Assembly (NCBI RefSeq): GCF_900107505.1 | Contig: NZ_FNQH01000003.1 | Span: 186,001-250,000 of the forward strand | Length of the DNA: 64,000 nucleotides | From: Trichococcus collinsii | GTDB lineage: Bacteria; Bacillota; Bacilli; Lactobacillales; Aerococcaceae | Direction: 5' to 3' | Made by a program: the position numbers and the translations under genes | Notes under the pieces: generated by a model | The model's input: only the letters and a program-made list of their open reading frames with translations | Told to the model about the DNA's origin: nothing | Database searches by the model: none | In this document: positions 36,344 through 45,363 of the stretch, piece by piece | Position numbering within the stretch: position 1 is the stretch's first letter | Layout of the letters: each line of letters opens with the position of its first letter

Positions 36344-36399
36344 AAAAAACGAACAAACAGTTGCCGGGACAGTACCAGCAACTGTTTGTTCGTTTTTTT
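36344..36399 (+). terminator. Strong intrinsic terminator
   Basis: AAAAAACGAACAAACAGTTGC (36344-36364) pairs fully with GCAACTGTTTGTTCGTTTTTT (from 36378), and seven T follow. The gap to the next gene, 36400-36669, shows no other clear element apart from a possible promoter near 36560. Confidence 0.9.
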
Positions 36400-36669
36400 G
36401 TATCATGAGACTTTTATTGTTCACAAAAATCCTACAAATCTGAAACCAAGCCACAGTCGAAGACGAATTGCAAGCCAGTCGAGTAGCTCGAATCATCGGA
36501 TGCCAGTCAACATTCGTCCTTATCAGGTGTATTTTTTTTAAAATAAACGTCGATACTATATAATAAGGGTATCAAATGAAATCGATTTTCGGATTGCAGT
36601 AAAAGTCTGGGCGGGGATTGGCAGAACCAGAGCCAGCGATGCGGAAAATAGAATATTGGAGGTATTTCT

Positions 36670-37554
36670 ATGAAATGGAAGGGTGGAAGGCGAAGTTCCA
36701 ATGTTGAAGACCGACGCGGCAGTGGCGGGTTTTCGACGGGGGGCGGCGGACTGGGCATGAGTGGCATGGCAGGTGGCGGGATTTTTGGGATCATCATCAT
36801 GATTATCATCGCTCTCTTCGGAGGCGGCGACCTGTTTGGCGGTGGTGGCGGAAGCACACCGACTGAAACGCCACAGACAGGCATCACTGAAACGAGCAAC
36901 AAGACCGAGGACGAGATGGCTGAATTTGTATCCGTCGTGTTGGCTTATACAGAAGATGCTTGGACACAGGAATTTGCCAACAATAATATGGAATATGTCG
37001 AACCGACACTGGTGCTCTTCAGCGGGCAGGTGCAATCTGCTTGCGGTGTGGCTGGTTCCCAAGTCGGACCATTCTACTGTCCGGCCGATCAAAAATTATA
37101 CATCGACTTGAGTTTTTACGACCAGCTTTCGCAAGAGTACGGCGCGTCCGGAGACTTTGCAATGGCCTATGTCGTTGCACATGAGGTCGGACACCACGTC
37201 CAGAACTTGCTGGGTATCATGGATCAGGTGCAGAGTAGTCGTAATCAGTTAAGCGAAACGGAATACAATGAGTTGAATGTTCGTTTGGAACTGCAGGCCG
37301 ATTACTTGGCCGGCGTCTGGGCAAATTATGTCCAAGAGCAGGGCGTCCTGGAGGCCGGCGACTTCGATGAAGCCTTAACAGCAGCACATGCTGTAGGGGA
37401 CGATACCTTGCAGAAACAGTACCAAGGCTATGTCGTACCCGACAGCTTCACGCACGGTACCTCCGAGCAACGGATGCGTTGGTTCACGAAAGGTTTCGAA
37501 ACCGGTAATCTGAGCGGTGGAGATACATTCAATATTGGGTATGATGAACTTTAA
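36670..37554 (+). CDS. Neutral zinc metallopeptidase (YpfJ / KPN_02809 family)
   Basis: A 294-residue membrane-anchored putative zinc peptidase. The N-terminal MKWKGGRRSSNVEDRRG and a Gly-rich stretch precede a membrane helix (about 36-58). The zinc-binding motif is HEVGH at 171-175 followed by HVQNLLG, and LELQADYLAGVWANY supplies the third ligand region. EYVEPTLVLFSGQVQSACG and YCPADQKLYIDLSFYDQL are family hallmarks. Substrate and role are unknown in any species. Length is near the family norm of 290. Confidence 0.92.
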   Translation: MKWKGGRRSSNVEDRRGSGGFSTGGGGLGMSGMAGGGIFGIIIMIIIALFGGGDLFGGGGGSTPTETPQTGITETSNKTEDEMAEFVSVVLAYTEDAWTQEFANNNMEYVEPTLVLFSGQVQSACGVAGSQVGPFYCPADQKLYIDLSFYDQLSQEYGASGDFAMAYVVAHEVGHHVQNLLGIMDQVQSSRNQLSETEYNELNVRLELQADYLAGVWANYVQEQGVLEAGDFDEALTAAHAVGDDTLQKQYQGYVVPDSFTHGTSEQRMRWFTKGFETGNLSGGDTFNIGYDEL

Positions 37555-37573
37555 CTTCTAAATAAATATAGTT

Positions 37574-37603
37574 GAGCTTGTCGCGTTGCGGCAGGCTTTT
37601 TTT
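37574..37603 (+). terminator. Intrinsic terminator after the metallopeptidase gene
   Basis: GAGCTTGTCGC and GCGGCAGGCTTTTTTT form a short hairpin with T tract. Confidence 0.7.
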
Positions 37604-37627
37604 GGTATTCAGGGTATTTCTATCCGG

Positions 37628-37656
37628 TTGACACAATCATCCTGTAGGATTATAAT
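37628..37656 (+). promoter_or_regulatory. Perfect sigma-A promoter of the metal ATPase gene
   Basis: TTGACA (37628-37633), exactly 17 bases, then TATAAT (37651-37656), all consensus. Such a strong core promoter usually needs a repressor. An imperfect inverted repeat (ATATGA...ACAC and GTGTTCATAT) spans about 37654-37686, a plausible ArsR/CadC-type operator. Confidence 0.85.
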
Positions 37657-37750
37657 ATGACCAACACATGAATGGGTGTTCATATGTAATGCGGAATCAT
37701 TACGTTTTCGAATATATAATACGAATGCTTAGAGCTAAGGAGAGATAAAG

Positions 37751-39964
37751 ATGTCTGAGAAGGTAAAGCAGATTGAATGGTATCTGGATGAATTGGATTG
37801 CGCCAATTGCGCCAGCAAAGTCGAAACCGGCATCGCAAAAATAGAAGGGATCCTTGAGAGCAATGTGAATTTCATGACGAAGACATTGCGGATCGAAATC
37901 GAAGAGGATCAAGAGACCGAGATTTTGCCGAAAGTGAAACAAAAACTTAGTGCACTGGAGCCGGATATCCATCCGACTCTGAAAATAAGCGGCACGCCGA
38001 TTGGAGTGGATGGGTTTCCGATAGGTTTGAACAAGCCAAAAGATGACTCATCCACAAACGTTGACGGACATCACGACCAGGATGGTGCACATGAAAACAC
38101 GCATGCGCATGGTGAAGGGGATAAGGATGAAATCCGGAAAGCCTTCATCCGCCTGATCGTCGGCTTTGGGATTTTGTTGACGGCGATTTTCGCGCCGGTC
38201 AGCGGAACGGTTTCGTTTGCATTGTTTGTGACCGCGTACCTGGTTGCGGGCTATGACATCGTTTGGAGCGCGCTCCTGAACATCAAAAACGGCCAGTTGT
38301 TTGACGAAAACTTCCTGATGACGATCGCCACGCTGAGTGCATTCTACATCCAGGAGTATCCGGAAGCGGTGGCGGTCATGCTGTTCTATCAATTGGGTGA
38401 ACTGTTCCAGGACATCGCGGTCGACAAATCCCGCCGCTCCATCGCCGAACTGATGGACATCCGCCCTGATTACGCAAACGTGAAGACAGCTGTCGGGATC
38501 GAAAAAGTGGCTCCGGAAACCGTCAAAATCGGCGACACCATCCTGATCCGGCCCGGCGAAAAAGTGCCGTTGGACGGGAAAGTCGTGAGCGGAACTTCTG
38601 CTGTAGACACTTCGGCTCTGACCGGAGAATCGGTTCCGCGTGGCGTCAAAATCGGTGACAGCATTTTGAGCGGCTTCATCAACAAGAACGGCGTCATCGA
38701 AGTAGTTGTCGAAAAGCCGTTTGCGGAGTCCACAGTCGTCAAAATTTTAGATTTGGTTCAGAACGCCAGCGGCAGAAAGGCACCTACGGAAAACTTCATC
38801 ACCAAATTCGCCCGCTACTACACGCCAGTCGTCGTCATCGCTGCCGTTTTGTTGGCGATCGTGCCGCCGCTCGTCTTCCCGGGCGAAAGCTTCAATGAAT
38901 GGCTGTACCGGGCCAGCATCTTTCTGGTCATCTCGTGTCCTTGCGCTTTGGTCGTTTCGATTCCAGTCGGTTTCTTCGGCGGCATCGGGTCTGCCTCGCG
39001 CAAAGGCATCCTTGTCAAAGGGAGCAACTTCCTCGAAGGCCTGAATGATGTCAAAACGGTCGTGATGGACAAGACCGGTACCTTGACGGAAGGCAAGTTC
39101 GCCGTAACCCGGATTGAAACTGCCGGCGAGTTGTCGGAGCAGCGTTTGCTGGAACTGGCAGCCTATGCGGAACTACATTCCAGCCACCCGATTGCCGATT
39201 CCATCAAGGAAGCTTACGGGAAAACGATAGCTGAAGACCAGATTGCCACCACAAATGATATTCCAGGTCACGGTCTGCAGGTCGTGGTAGATGGGCAAGA
39301 AATCCTGGTCGGCAATGACAAAATGATGGCGAAATTCGGCATCATCCATACGCAGGCTCATGAAACCGGTACGGTTGTGTATATCGCTGTGGATAAACAC
39401 TACGCAGGCTACATCCTGATTGCTGATGCCATCAAAGCTGATGCGAAGGCCACAATCGCCGGCTTGAAGGCGAGAGGCATCCGCACCATCATGCTGACCG
39501 GGGATTCCCGTGCGGTAGGTGAAGCGGTCGCCAAAGAACTCGGCATCGATGAAGTCCATGCGGAATTGCTTCCGCAGGACAAAGTGACGAAGCTGGAGGA
39601 AGTGTTGGCAAGCAAACGGAAAGGCGAAAAAGTCATCTTCGTGGGCGACGGCATCAACGATACACCGGTGCTTGCCCGTTCCGACATCGGGATGGCGATG
39701 GGCGGATTGGGATCCGACGCCGCCATCGAAGCGGCCGATATCGTCATCATGGATGACAAACCATCCAAGATTTTGACCGCAATAACCGTGGCTGAGGAAA
39801 CACGCAAAATCGTTTGGCAGAACATCATTTTCGCCATGTCAGTCAAAGGGGTGTTCTTGATTCTCGGAGCGTTCGGCATCGCTACGATGTGGGAAGCGGT
39901 CTTCGCCGATGTCGGCGTGACCGTTTTGGCCGTGTTGAACAGTATCCGTATCCTGAAAAAATGA
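37751..39964 (+). CDS. Heavy-metal P1B-type ATPase (Zn2+/Cd2+/Pb2+ exporter, CadA/ZntA-like)
   Basis: A 737-residue P-type ATPase. Residues 8-70 form one heavy-metal-associated domain with the DCANCASKVE metal site. Residues about 100-122 are a His/Asp-rich metal loop (DGHHDQDGAHENTHAHGEG). The membrane metal site is CPC at 396-398 in SCPCALVVS, the phosphorylated aspartate is Asp440 in DKTGTLTEG, the actuator motif is TGESVPRG, and the ATP hinge is GDGINDTPVLARSDIG. DCANCA with CPC and no copper-type signatures favours zinc, cadmium or lead export. The gene is alone, with a perfect promoter and a strong terminator. Confidence 0.93.
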   Translation: MSEKVKQIEWYLDELDCANCASKVETGIAKIEGILESNVNFMTKTLRIEIEEDQETEILPKVKQKLSALEPDIHPTLKISGTPIGVDGFPIGLNKPKDDSSTNVDGHHDQDGAHENTHAHGEGDKDEIRKAFIRLIVGFGILLTAIFAPVSGTVSFALFVTAYLVAGYDIVWSALLNIKNGQLFDENFLMTIATLSAFYIQEYPEAVAVMLFYQLGELFQDIAVDKSRRSIAELMDIRPDYANVKTAVGIEKVAPETVKIGDTILIRPGEKVPLDGKVVSGTSAVDTSALTGESVPRGVKIGDSILSGFINKNGVIEVVVEKPFAESTVVKILDLVQNASGRKAPTENFITKFARYYTPVVVIAAVLLAIVPPLVFPGESFNEWLYRASIFLVISCPCALVVSIPVGFFGGIGSASRKGILVKGSNFLEGLNDVKTVVMDKTGTLTEGKFAVTRIETAGELSEQRLLELAAYAELHSSHPIADSIKEAYGKTIAEDQIATTNDIPGHGLQVVVDGQEILVGNDKMMAKFGIIHTQAHETGTVVYIAVDKHYAGYILIADAIKADAKATIAGLKARGIRTIMLTGDSRAVGEAVAKELGIDEVHAELLPQDKVTKLEEVLASKRKGEKVIFVGDGINDTPVLARSDIGMAMGGLGSDAAIEAADIVIMDDKPSKILTAITVAEETRKIVWQNIIFAMSVKGVFLILGAFGIATMWEAVFADVGVTVLAVLNSIRILKK

Positions 39965-39976
39965 TTGTTAGTATGT

Positions 39977-40003
39977 GGGGGCCGCTAGCGGCCCCTATTT
40001 TTT
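39977..40003 (+). terminator. Intrinsic terminator of the metal ATPase gene
   Basis: GGGGCCGCTAGCGGCCCC (39977-39994) is an 18-base perfect palindrome followed by TATTTTTTG. Confidence 0.85.
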
Positions 40004-40007
40004 GTCA

Positions 40008-40212
40008 GCTCCGGTGTCCACCGGAGCAACGCGTTGGAAACGGATGTCAGCTCTTATGAGCGTATGGCTCACCGAACGTAGTGTGAAGCAAATTTTGCTG
40101 AACTCCGGGGAAGCTGTCCTTATCGGAGGTGGAGTCTTAACTGGGCTTCTGTCTTCCGGCGAGGCCCCTGTTCCCCGGAGTTCAGGAAACCCGACGCTAG
40201 CGGCCGCGCCTA
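40008..40212. repeat. Cluster of GC-rich inverted repeats in an intergenic region
   Basis: GCTCCGGTG/CACCGGAGC (40008-40027) forms a tight hairpin. CTGAACTCCGGGGAA (40098-40112) and TTCCCCGGAGTTCAG (40171-40185) form a perfect 15-base inverted repeat with a 58-base loop. GCTAGCGGCC at about 40196 repeats part of the preceding terminator palindrome. There is no open frame; the whole 320-base gap to the dehydrogenase is filled by such structure. Confidence 0.7.
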
Positions 40213-40284
40213 CTGAAGCGTCCCAAGCGGATTATCCACACGGCTGTGCTACAATGAAAAAAGAATAAAAATGAAAAGTGAGTG

Positions 40285-41481
40285 ATGAGATTGGAAAACG
40301 GAATCCGTAATTTTGAGTTTCAAAATCTGACAAAAATAGTTTTCGGCAAGGACCAGATCAAGCGCATCGACGGCTTGATTCCGCAGGACGCGAAAGTGCT
40401 GATTTTGTATGGCGGGGGCAGCGTCAAAAAATTTGGCACCTTCGATCGCGTCGTCGAAGCCTTGGGCAACCGCGAGTGGGCTGAATTCGGCGGCATCGAA
40501 GCGAATCCGACCTATGAAACGCTGATACAAGCAGTCGACAAGATCAAAGTGGAAGGCTATGATTACTTGTTGGCAGTCGGCGGCGGCAGCGTCATCGATG
40601 GTGTGAAATTCGTTGCGGCAGGTGCGGTATTCGATGGCAATCCTGTCGATATGTTCGGCAGTGGCGTAGGCAAGGGATTGCCGGTCACCAAAGCGCTGCC
40701 TTTCGGTACGGTATTGACGCTGCCGGCCACGGCATCGGAAATGAATAACAATTCGGTTGTCACCTTTGTGGAAAAGCAAGCGAAGATCAGTTTCGCCAGT
40801 CCACATACTTATCCACAATTCTCCATCCTAGAACCGGAAGCGACCTACACGTTACCCAAACGCCAACTGGCCAACGGTATCATCGATTCCTTCATCCATG
40901 TGATGGAAGCCTATCTGACCTATCCAATCGATGCAAAGGTACAGGACCGCTGGGCGGAAGGGCTGCTGCAGACATTAATTGAAATCGGCCCGGACGTTGT
41001 CGAGGAGGACAACCACGACTATGCTACCCGCGCCAATTTCATGTGGACAGCCACGAATGCGCTCAACCGTTTCATTTCTCCAGGTGTTCCCCAGGATTGG
41101 GCGACGCATCAACTGGGCCATGAGATGACGTTGGCATTCGGGATCGACCATGCGCGCACGTTATCAATCGTCCTTCCGGCCATGATGAAAGTCCGCAAGC
41201 AGCAGAAATGGGACAAATTGCTACAATACGCGGAACGCGTGTGGGATATCCGCGGCGATTCCAATCTGACCGATGAAGAAAAAATCGATTTGGCGATCAA
41301 AAAGACCGAAGACTTCTTCGCCAGCCTGGGCGCACCGATCCGTTTCTCCGATGTCGAGCTGGATGAAAGCGACATTCCGGGTCTGGTGGAAGCACTCGTT
41401 CGCCACAAGAAAGAGAACATTTCTGAGCGCGGCGACTTCACTTCCGAAGATGCAAGAGCCGTGTATACAGCCGCACTTTAA
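40285..41481 (+). CDS. Iron-containing alcohol dehydrogenase (YqhD/BDH-like)
   Basis: An approximately 398-residue group III alcohol dehydrogenase. The start ENGIRNFEFQNLTKIVFGKDQI is the standard opening of butanol dehydrogenase/YqhD-type enzymes. NAD(P) binding is shown by LLAVGGGSVIDGVKF, and metal ligands lie in ANGIIDSFIHVMEAYLTY (Asp and His) and QLGHEMTLAFGIDHARTLSIVLPA (two His). It would reduce aldehydes to alcohols with NADPH or NADH. ATG at 40285 is used; GTG at 40282 and TTG at 40291 are possible, and the ribosome site is weak. It follows the palindromic intergenic region. Confidence 0.92.
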   Translation: MRLENGIRNFEFQNLTKIVFGKDQIKRIDGLIPQDAKVLILYGGGSVKKFGTFDRVVEALGNREWAEFGGIEANPTYETLIQAVDKIKVEGYDYLLAVGGGSVIDGVKFVAAGAVFDGNPVDMFGSGVGKGLPVTKALPFGTVLTLPATASEMNNNSVVTFVEKQAKISFASPHTYPQFSILEPEATYTLPKRQLANGIIDSFIHVMEAYLTYPIDAKVQDRWAEGLLQTLIEIGPDVVEEDNHDYATRANFMWTATNALNRFISPGVPQDWATHQLGHEMTLAFGIDHARTLSIVLPAMMKVRKQQKWDKLLQYAERVWDIRGDSNLTDEEKIDLAIKKTEDFFASLGAPIRFSDVELDESDIPGLVEALVRHKKENISERGDFTSEDARAVYTAAL

Positions 41482-41502
41482 CAAAATGAAATGATTTGAT
41501 TC

Positions 41503-41538
41503 AGAAATCCTTCCTTAGTCGGGAAGGATTTCTTGCTT
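41503..41538 (+). terminator. Intrinsic terminator after the alcohol dehydrogenase gene
   Basis: GAAATCCTTCC (41504-41514) pairs with GGAAGGATTTC (41522-41532), followed by TTGCTTT. The gap to 41736 holds two GTAAACT-type direct repeats (about 41612 and 41670) that could be regulator sites. Confidence 0.65.
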
Positions 41539-41736
41539 TGGAGTATTTGAAAATTAGGGACGGATTCTGTCCATCCGCAAAAGAAACAGGTTGAAAAATG
41601 AAGGAAATCATGTAAACTATAAATGAAGCAAGAAACGACAAGGAATTATCGATGCTGATTGGCGGAACTGTAAACTTTAAGGATGCTAATGTCATAATCT
41701 TGCACTGACCTATAAAATTTAAAGGGACTGTAGTCT

Positions 41737-42393
41737 TTGGAATCATTAGAGAGAACACAAACAAAGGATTATATTGCGGACATCCTGCGCAATGAAATAT
41801 TCAAAAGAAACATCAAGGATGGCGAGAAGCTGAGACAATCCGAGGTCGCTGCCGCAATGGGCGTTTCCAGAATGCCCGTAAGGGAAGCCTTGCAGATGCT
41901 GGAGATGGAAGGCGTGCTTGAAAGACTGGGCAACAGACATATGAAAGTCAACGGCATCTCCTTTGAATCGGCCAAAGCCCAATTCAGGATGATCAAGGCG
42001 CTTGAAAAAGAAATTTGCCTAATCCTTTCCGAGAAGCAAGCTGATGCGCAGCCATTTCAAAAAATAGCGGACGAATACAAAGAGGAAATGGTCGCCAAAG
42101 ATAGTGAAGGTTGTCGCAAGCTGGAACTGGATTTCCATCACCTGTTGTCGGAAGCAACGGGCGTTCCGACCATTAAGCGGGCACACGACCAACTATTGAG
42201 CGGCTTCTTCACCTTCGTAATCGGAAATTATGACTTTGATTTTGAAGCAAACTGCCACTATATTGAAAAAATCAGCCAGTACCTGGCGGAAAAGGATCTA
42301 TCAAAATTGATGGATGGATTTGAAGACTATTTTCAATATTATGTTGAGATCCTGAAGAAAGAACTGGAGGGTATGAACAATGAGCATCCTTAA
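41737..42393 (+). CDS. GntR family transcriptional regulator (FadR/FCD type), first of a pair
   Basis: A 218-residue regulator. The winged-helix domain (residues 8-72) has LRNEIFKRNIKDGEKLRQSEVAAAMGVSRMPVREALQMLEMEGVLER, the standard GntR form. The rest is an all-helical FCD-like ligand domain containing a DFHHLLSEATG block that normally holds metal or acid-binding residues. FCD regulators usually sense small carboxylic acids. TTG start with AAAGGGA upstream. Its 3' end overlaps the second regulator by 14 bases. The fumarase/decarboxylase operon follows, so it probably controls C4-acid use. Confidence 0.88.
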   Translation: MESLERTQTKDYIADILRNEIFKRNIKDGEKLRQSEVAAAMGVSRMPVREALQMLEMEGVLERLGNRHMKVNGISFESAKAQFRMIKALEKEICLILSEKQADAQPFQKIADEYKEEMVAKDSEGCRKLELDFHHLLSEATGVPTIKRAHDQLLSGFFTFVIGNYDFDFEANCHYIEKISQYLAEKDLSKLMDGFEDYFQYYVEILKKELEGMNNEHP

Positions 42394-43024
42394 ACCGATC
42401 AAACTATTGCCTGCAAGGGAAAGAGTGGCTTCCTCCCTGAGAAAAGCGATCATCCTGAAGGAATTCGAGCCGGGCCATGAATTGATGCTGGATGCTGTTG
42501 CGAAGATGTTGGGCGTTTCGGTTACGCCGGTCCGCGAGGCTTTTCAAATTTTGTCCCGTGAAGGCTTCATCCAACTGCGCCCCAATAAGGGAGCCATCGT
42601 CATGGGCATCACCCCGACTTTCCTCGAGGATCATTATGAAATCCGAGCTTCCCTAGAAAGTGAAGCCTGCGCCATCATTTGCAGAAAGAAAAAAGACATC
42701 AGCGAAATCATCAAAGTGCATGAAGATGCAAAAGAAACCATCCTGTCAGGGGATGTCAGCTCCTATTCCGATCTGAACCAGGCCTTTCACTTTGCCATCT
42801 GGAACGCCAGTGAAAATGCGCGTCTGATCGAAATGGCCTCCAATCTGTGGAACGGCTTATCGATGGGGGATCTCCAAACGGAAGAGCAGTATGCCCAAAT
42901 ATCCATCCAGGAACATGATGAAATCGTAAATGCACTCATTGCAGGGGATGAAGAATTGTCCCGCAAAGTCATGCTGAAGCATATCTACCGCAGCATGGAG
43001 AATGTCCTGACGCGGTTCAAATAG
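42380..43024 (+). CDS. GntR family transcriptional regulator (FadR/FCD type), second of a pair
   Basis: A 214-residue regulator. The winged helix has REKVASS-like ARERVASSLRKAIILKEFEPG, MLGVSVTPVREAFQILSREGFIQL and PNKGAIVMGI. The FCD domain follows with HYEIRASLESEACAI and FHFAIWNASENARL, where His and Glu/Asp are usual metal ligands. It overlaps the first regulator by 14 bases, so both are made together. The two are related but clearly different proteins, which makes a heterodimer or a two-signal control possible. A terminator separates them from the fumarase genes. Confidence 0.88.
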   Translation: MSILKPIKLLPARERVASSLRKAIILKEFEPGHELMLDAVAKMLGVSVTPVREAFQILSREGFIQLRPNKGAIVMGITPTFLEDHYEIRASLESEACAIICRKKKDISEIIKVHEDAKETILSGDVSSYSDLNQAFHFAIWNASENARLIEMASNLWNGLSMGDLQTEEQYAQISIQEHDEIVNALIAGDEELSRKVMLKHIYRSMENVLTRFK

Positions 43025-43061
43025 AAGAACCCACACAATAAAACAACAATGAGCCATCGAG

Positions 43062-43104
43062 TCCGCACTCCCAACCAACAAGGGAGTGCGGATTATTTTT
43101 TTTT
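43062..43104 (+). terminator. Intrinsic terminator after the GntR pair
   Basis: TCCGCACTCCC (43062-43072) pairs perfectly with GGGAGTGCGGA (43082-43092), followed by TTA and nine T. Confidence 0.9.
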
Positions 43105-43148
43105 GCCCGAAACAAATAAGCAAAATCCCATGATGGTGCGGAAAACCA

Positions 43149-43162
43149 TGTAAGCGTTTTAA
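43149..43162. promoter_or_regulatory. Catabolite-response element (cre) upstream of the fumarase operon
   Basis: TGTAAGCGTTTTAA matches the cre consensus TGWAANCGNTNWCA with one mismatch. It lies about 30 bases upstream of the -35 box. CcpA binding would tie the operon to carbon source. Confidence 0.6.
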
Positions 43163-43190
43163 AAAAGATAATAAAAAATTCACATTGGTG

Positions 43191-43220
43191 TTGACAACGA
43201 AAAAAGGATATGGTAAATTT
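43191..43220 (+). promoter_or_regulatory. Promoter of the fumarase / oxaloacetate decarboxylase operon
   Basis: TTGACA at 43191-43196 and TAAATT at 43215-43220 with an 18-base spacer. Confidence 0.65.
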
Positions 43221-43247
43221 CTACTTGTAAAAGGGATACATTATCAG

Positions 43248-43269
43248 ATATCAAATATAAATGATATCC
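43248..43269. promoter_or_regulatory. Inverted-repeat operator, likely for the adjacent GntR regulators
   Basis: GATATCA (43248-43254) and TGATATC (43263-43269) form a perfect 7-base inverted repeat with an 8-base AT-rich centre, about 28 bases downstream of the -10 box. Position and symmetry fit repressor binding. A second half-site ATCA lies at 43244. Confidence 0.6.
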
Positions 43270-43363
43270 TTAGTGTGCGACTTTAATCCAGCAGTACCGC
43301 ATCACAGTGGAACGAAGGGAAACTTGGTTTTGCTTCAGTTACCGATTACGAGGAGGAAGAACA

Positions 43364-44275
43364 ATGGAAACGCTTAACAATGAAGTGACAGCGCAACAGA
43401 AAATCACTGAAACAGTAGGTAAATTTATAGGTTTGATCGGCAAAAGATTACCGGATGACGTGGGTAAGAGACTGGTCGAGTTGGAGAAAGAGGAAGTGGC
43501 TCCTTTATCCAAAGTTGTTTATCAATCAATGATGGATAACCAAGACAAAGCAATGAAACTGAACCGTCCATCTTGTCAAGATACAGGTGTTATTCAATTC
43601 TTCATCAAATGCGGATCGAATTTCCCTTTCATCGGAGACTTGGAAGAGGCATTGACTGAATCCGTACTTGAAGCTACCAAAAATTCCCCACTGCGTCACA
43701 ACAGTGTAGAAACATTCGATGAGTACAACACAGGCAAAAACATTGGAAAAGGCACACCATCCATCTTCTGGGATATCGTTCCTAACAGCGACAAATTGGA
43801 ATTGGATGTCTACATGGCAGGCGGCGGTTGCACATTGCCAGGGAAATCAATGGTATTGATGCCATCTGCTGGATACGAAGGCATCACGAAATTTGTATTG
43901 GATGTCATGACTGAATACGGAATCAATGCTTGCCCGCCATTATTGGTAGGTGTCGGCGTCGCTACATCTGTAGAAACAGCAGCGATTTTATCTAAAAAAG
44001 CCTTGATGAGACCGATCGGCAGCCACAACCCGAATGAGCGCGCTGCTTCAATGGAAAAATTATTGGAAGATGGCATCAACTCAATCGGCTTAGGACCACA
44101 AGGACTATCCGGCAAAAAATCCGTCATGGGCGTTCATATCGAAAATTCGGCTCGCCACCCATCCACTATCGGAGTGGCAGTCAACACAGGTTGTTGGTCA
44201 CACAGACGTGGACATATCATCTTTGATAAAAATCTGAACTATGAAATCACTTCACATACGGGGGTAACACTATGA
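43364..44275 (+). CDS. Class I fumarate hydratase, alpha subunit (Fe-S hydro-lyase)
   Basis: A 303-residue Fe-S hydro-lyase alpha subunit. Recognisable blocks are [17 protein letters not shown] (with the first cluster cysteine), [52 protein letters not shown] (second Cys) and [36 protein letters not shown]. Such pairs act on fumarate/malate or tartrate. Neighbouring oxaloacetate decarboxylase genes favour fumarase, giving malate from fumarate or the reverse. The ATG at 43364 follows GAGGAGGAAG; the longer frame from 43307 is rejected. It overlaps the beta subunit gene by 4 bases. Confidence 0.92.
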   Translation: METLNNEVTAQQKITETVGKFIGLIGKRLPDDVGKRLVELEKEEVAPLSKVVYQSMMDNQDKAMKLNRPSCQDTGVIQFFIKCGSNFPFIGDLEEALTESVLEATKNSPLRHNSVETFDEYNTGKNIGKGTPSIFWDIVPNSDKLELDVYMAGGGCTLPGKSMVLMPSAGYEGITKFVLDVMTEYGINACPPLLVGVGVATSVETAAILSKKALMRPIGSHNPNERAASMEKLLEDGINSIGLGPQGLSGKKSVMGVHIENSARHPSTIGVAVNTGCWSHRRGHIIFDKNLNYEITSHTGVTL

Positions 44276-44901
44276 GCGTGAGCGAAATGAACGGTAAAAA
44301 AATTCTGACAACACCAATCACTAACGAAGACTTGGAGAGCATCAACATCGGCGACATTGTCTACTTGAACGGACACATCGTTACGTGCCGTGACGTTGCC
44401 CACCGCAGATTGATTGAAGAAAAAAGAGAATTGCCGGTTGACTTGAACGGCGGAGCGATCTTCCATGCCGGCCCAATCGTCCGTGATTTAGGCAACGAAA
44501 AATTTGAAATGGTTGCCGTTGGCCCAACAACCAGCATGCGTATGGAAAGATTCGAAAAAGAGTTCATCGAAGAAACAGGCGTCAAATTGATCGTCGGAAA
44601 AGGCGGCATGGGACAAAGAACGATGGAAGGTTGCCAAGAGTTCAAAGCAGTCCACGCAGTTTTCCCTGGCGGCTGTGCAGTATTGGCGGCTACACAAGTG
44701 GAAGAGATCGAAGCAGCACACTGGCGTGACCTTGGAATGCCGGAAACACTTTGGGTGTGCCGCGTGAAGGAATTTGGCCCGCTGATCATTTCGATCGACA
44801 CACATGGCGGAAATTTATTTGAACAAAACAAAATCATCTTCAATGAAAGAAAAGACAAAGCAATCGAAGAAATCAGCAAACAAGTAAGTTTCATCAAATA
44901 A
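44272..44901 (+). CDS. Class I fumarate hydratase, beta subunit
   Basis: A 209-residue C-terminal subunit of the Fe-S hydro-lyase. [19 protein letters not shown] (with the catalytic-type Arg/His), [42 protein letters not shown] and [49 protein letters not shown] are standard for the beta part of fumarase or tartrate dehydratase. The ATG overlaps the alpha stop codon (ATGA), ensuring equal production. A hairpin GGAGTCC/GGACTC at about 44920-44956 lies downstream and may partially terminate. Confidence 0.92.
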   Translation: MSVSEMNGKKILTTPITNEDLESINIGDIVYLNGHIVTCRDVAHRRLIEEKRELPVDLNGGAIFHAGPIVRDLGNEKFEMVAVGPTTSMRMERFEKEFIEETGVKLIVGKGGMGQRTMEGCQEFKAVHAVFPGGCAVLAATQVEEIEAAHWRDLGMPETLWVCRVKEFGPLIISIDTHGGNLFEQNKIIFNERKDKAIEEISKQVSFIK

Positions 44902-45014
44902 AAGTAAGCTGCAATGAGCGGGAGTCCTTAATCGTAATATAGGTTTTCGGACTCTCTTACTTATTGTAACCATAGTGAAGAACTGCACATCTAAGGATGT
45001 AGGAAGGAAGAGTT

Positions 45015-45344
45015 ATGGCCCTGCTATCAAAATTACGTGGACTTCTTTCAGGTAAAAATGAGGTTGTGCAGCCGACAATAGCTGCAAACGCATCCGTTGC
45101 CCAAGTAAAACCGTTGGAAACAGTCGATTTTTCGTTGCCTGTCTCACAGGAGGACAAAGAATTGGTTGCAGCGATCGCCTCAGCGATACTTGTTCATGAC
45201 GATACGGATGTTACTGTCCAAGTGAAGAGCATCACAGGAATCGACCTGGAAAAAGAAATTGCTGCGGCCATCATTGGCGCAATTGCTGCAGGAGATCATC
45301 CTGCTTCGCAATTTAGGTTGAAGAGCATCGCAAGAATAGATTAG
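45015..45344 (+). CDS. Oxaloacetate decarboxylase accessory subunit (OadH-like; soluble gamma-type domain duplicated)
   Basis: A 109-residue soluble protein between fumarase and the biotin carrier. Two successive segments, ELVAAIASAI...VTVQVKSITGID and EIAAAIIGAI...SQFRLKSIARID, repeat the same pattern. Each resembles the cytoplasmic tail of OadG/MmdD gamma subunits (an AAI-type helix followed by a strand ending in RSI.R). No membrane helix is present. Position matches oadH in the Enterococcus oad cluster, so I call it OadH-like. It probably anchors the carboxyltransferase to the membrane part. GGAAGGAAG precedes the ATG. Confidence 0.7.
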   Translation: MALLSKLRGLLSGKNEVVQPTIAANASVAQVKPLETVDFSLPVSQEDKELVAAIASAILVHDDTDVTVQVKSITGIDLEKEIAAAIIGAIAAGDHPASQFRLKSIARID

Positions 45345-45363
45345 TCGGAAAGAGGGAAAAAGA

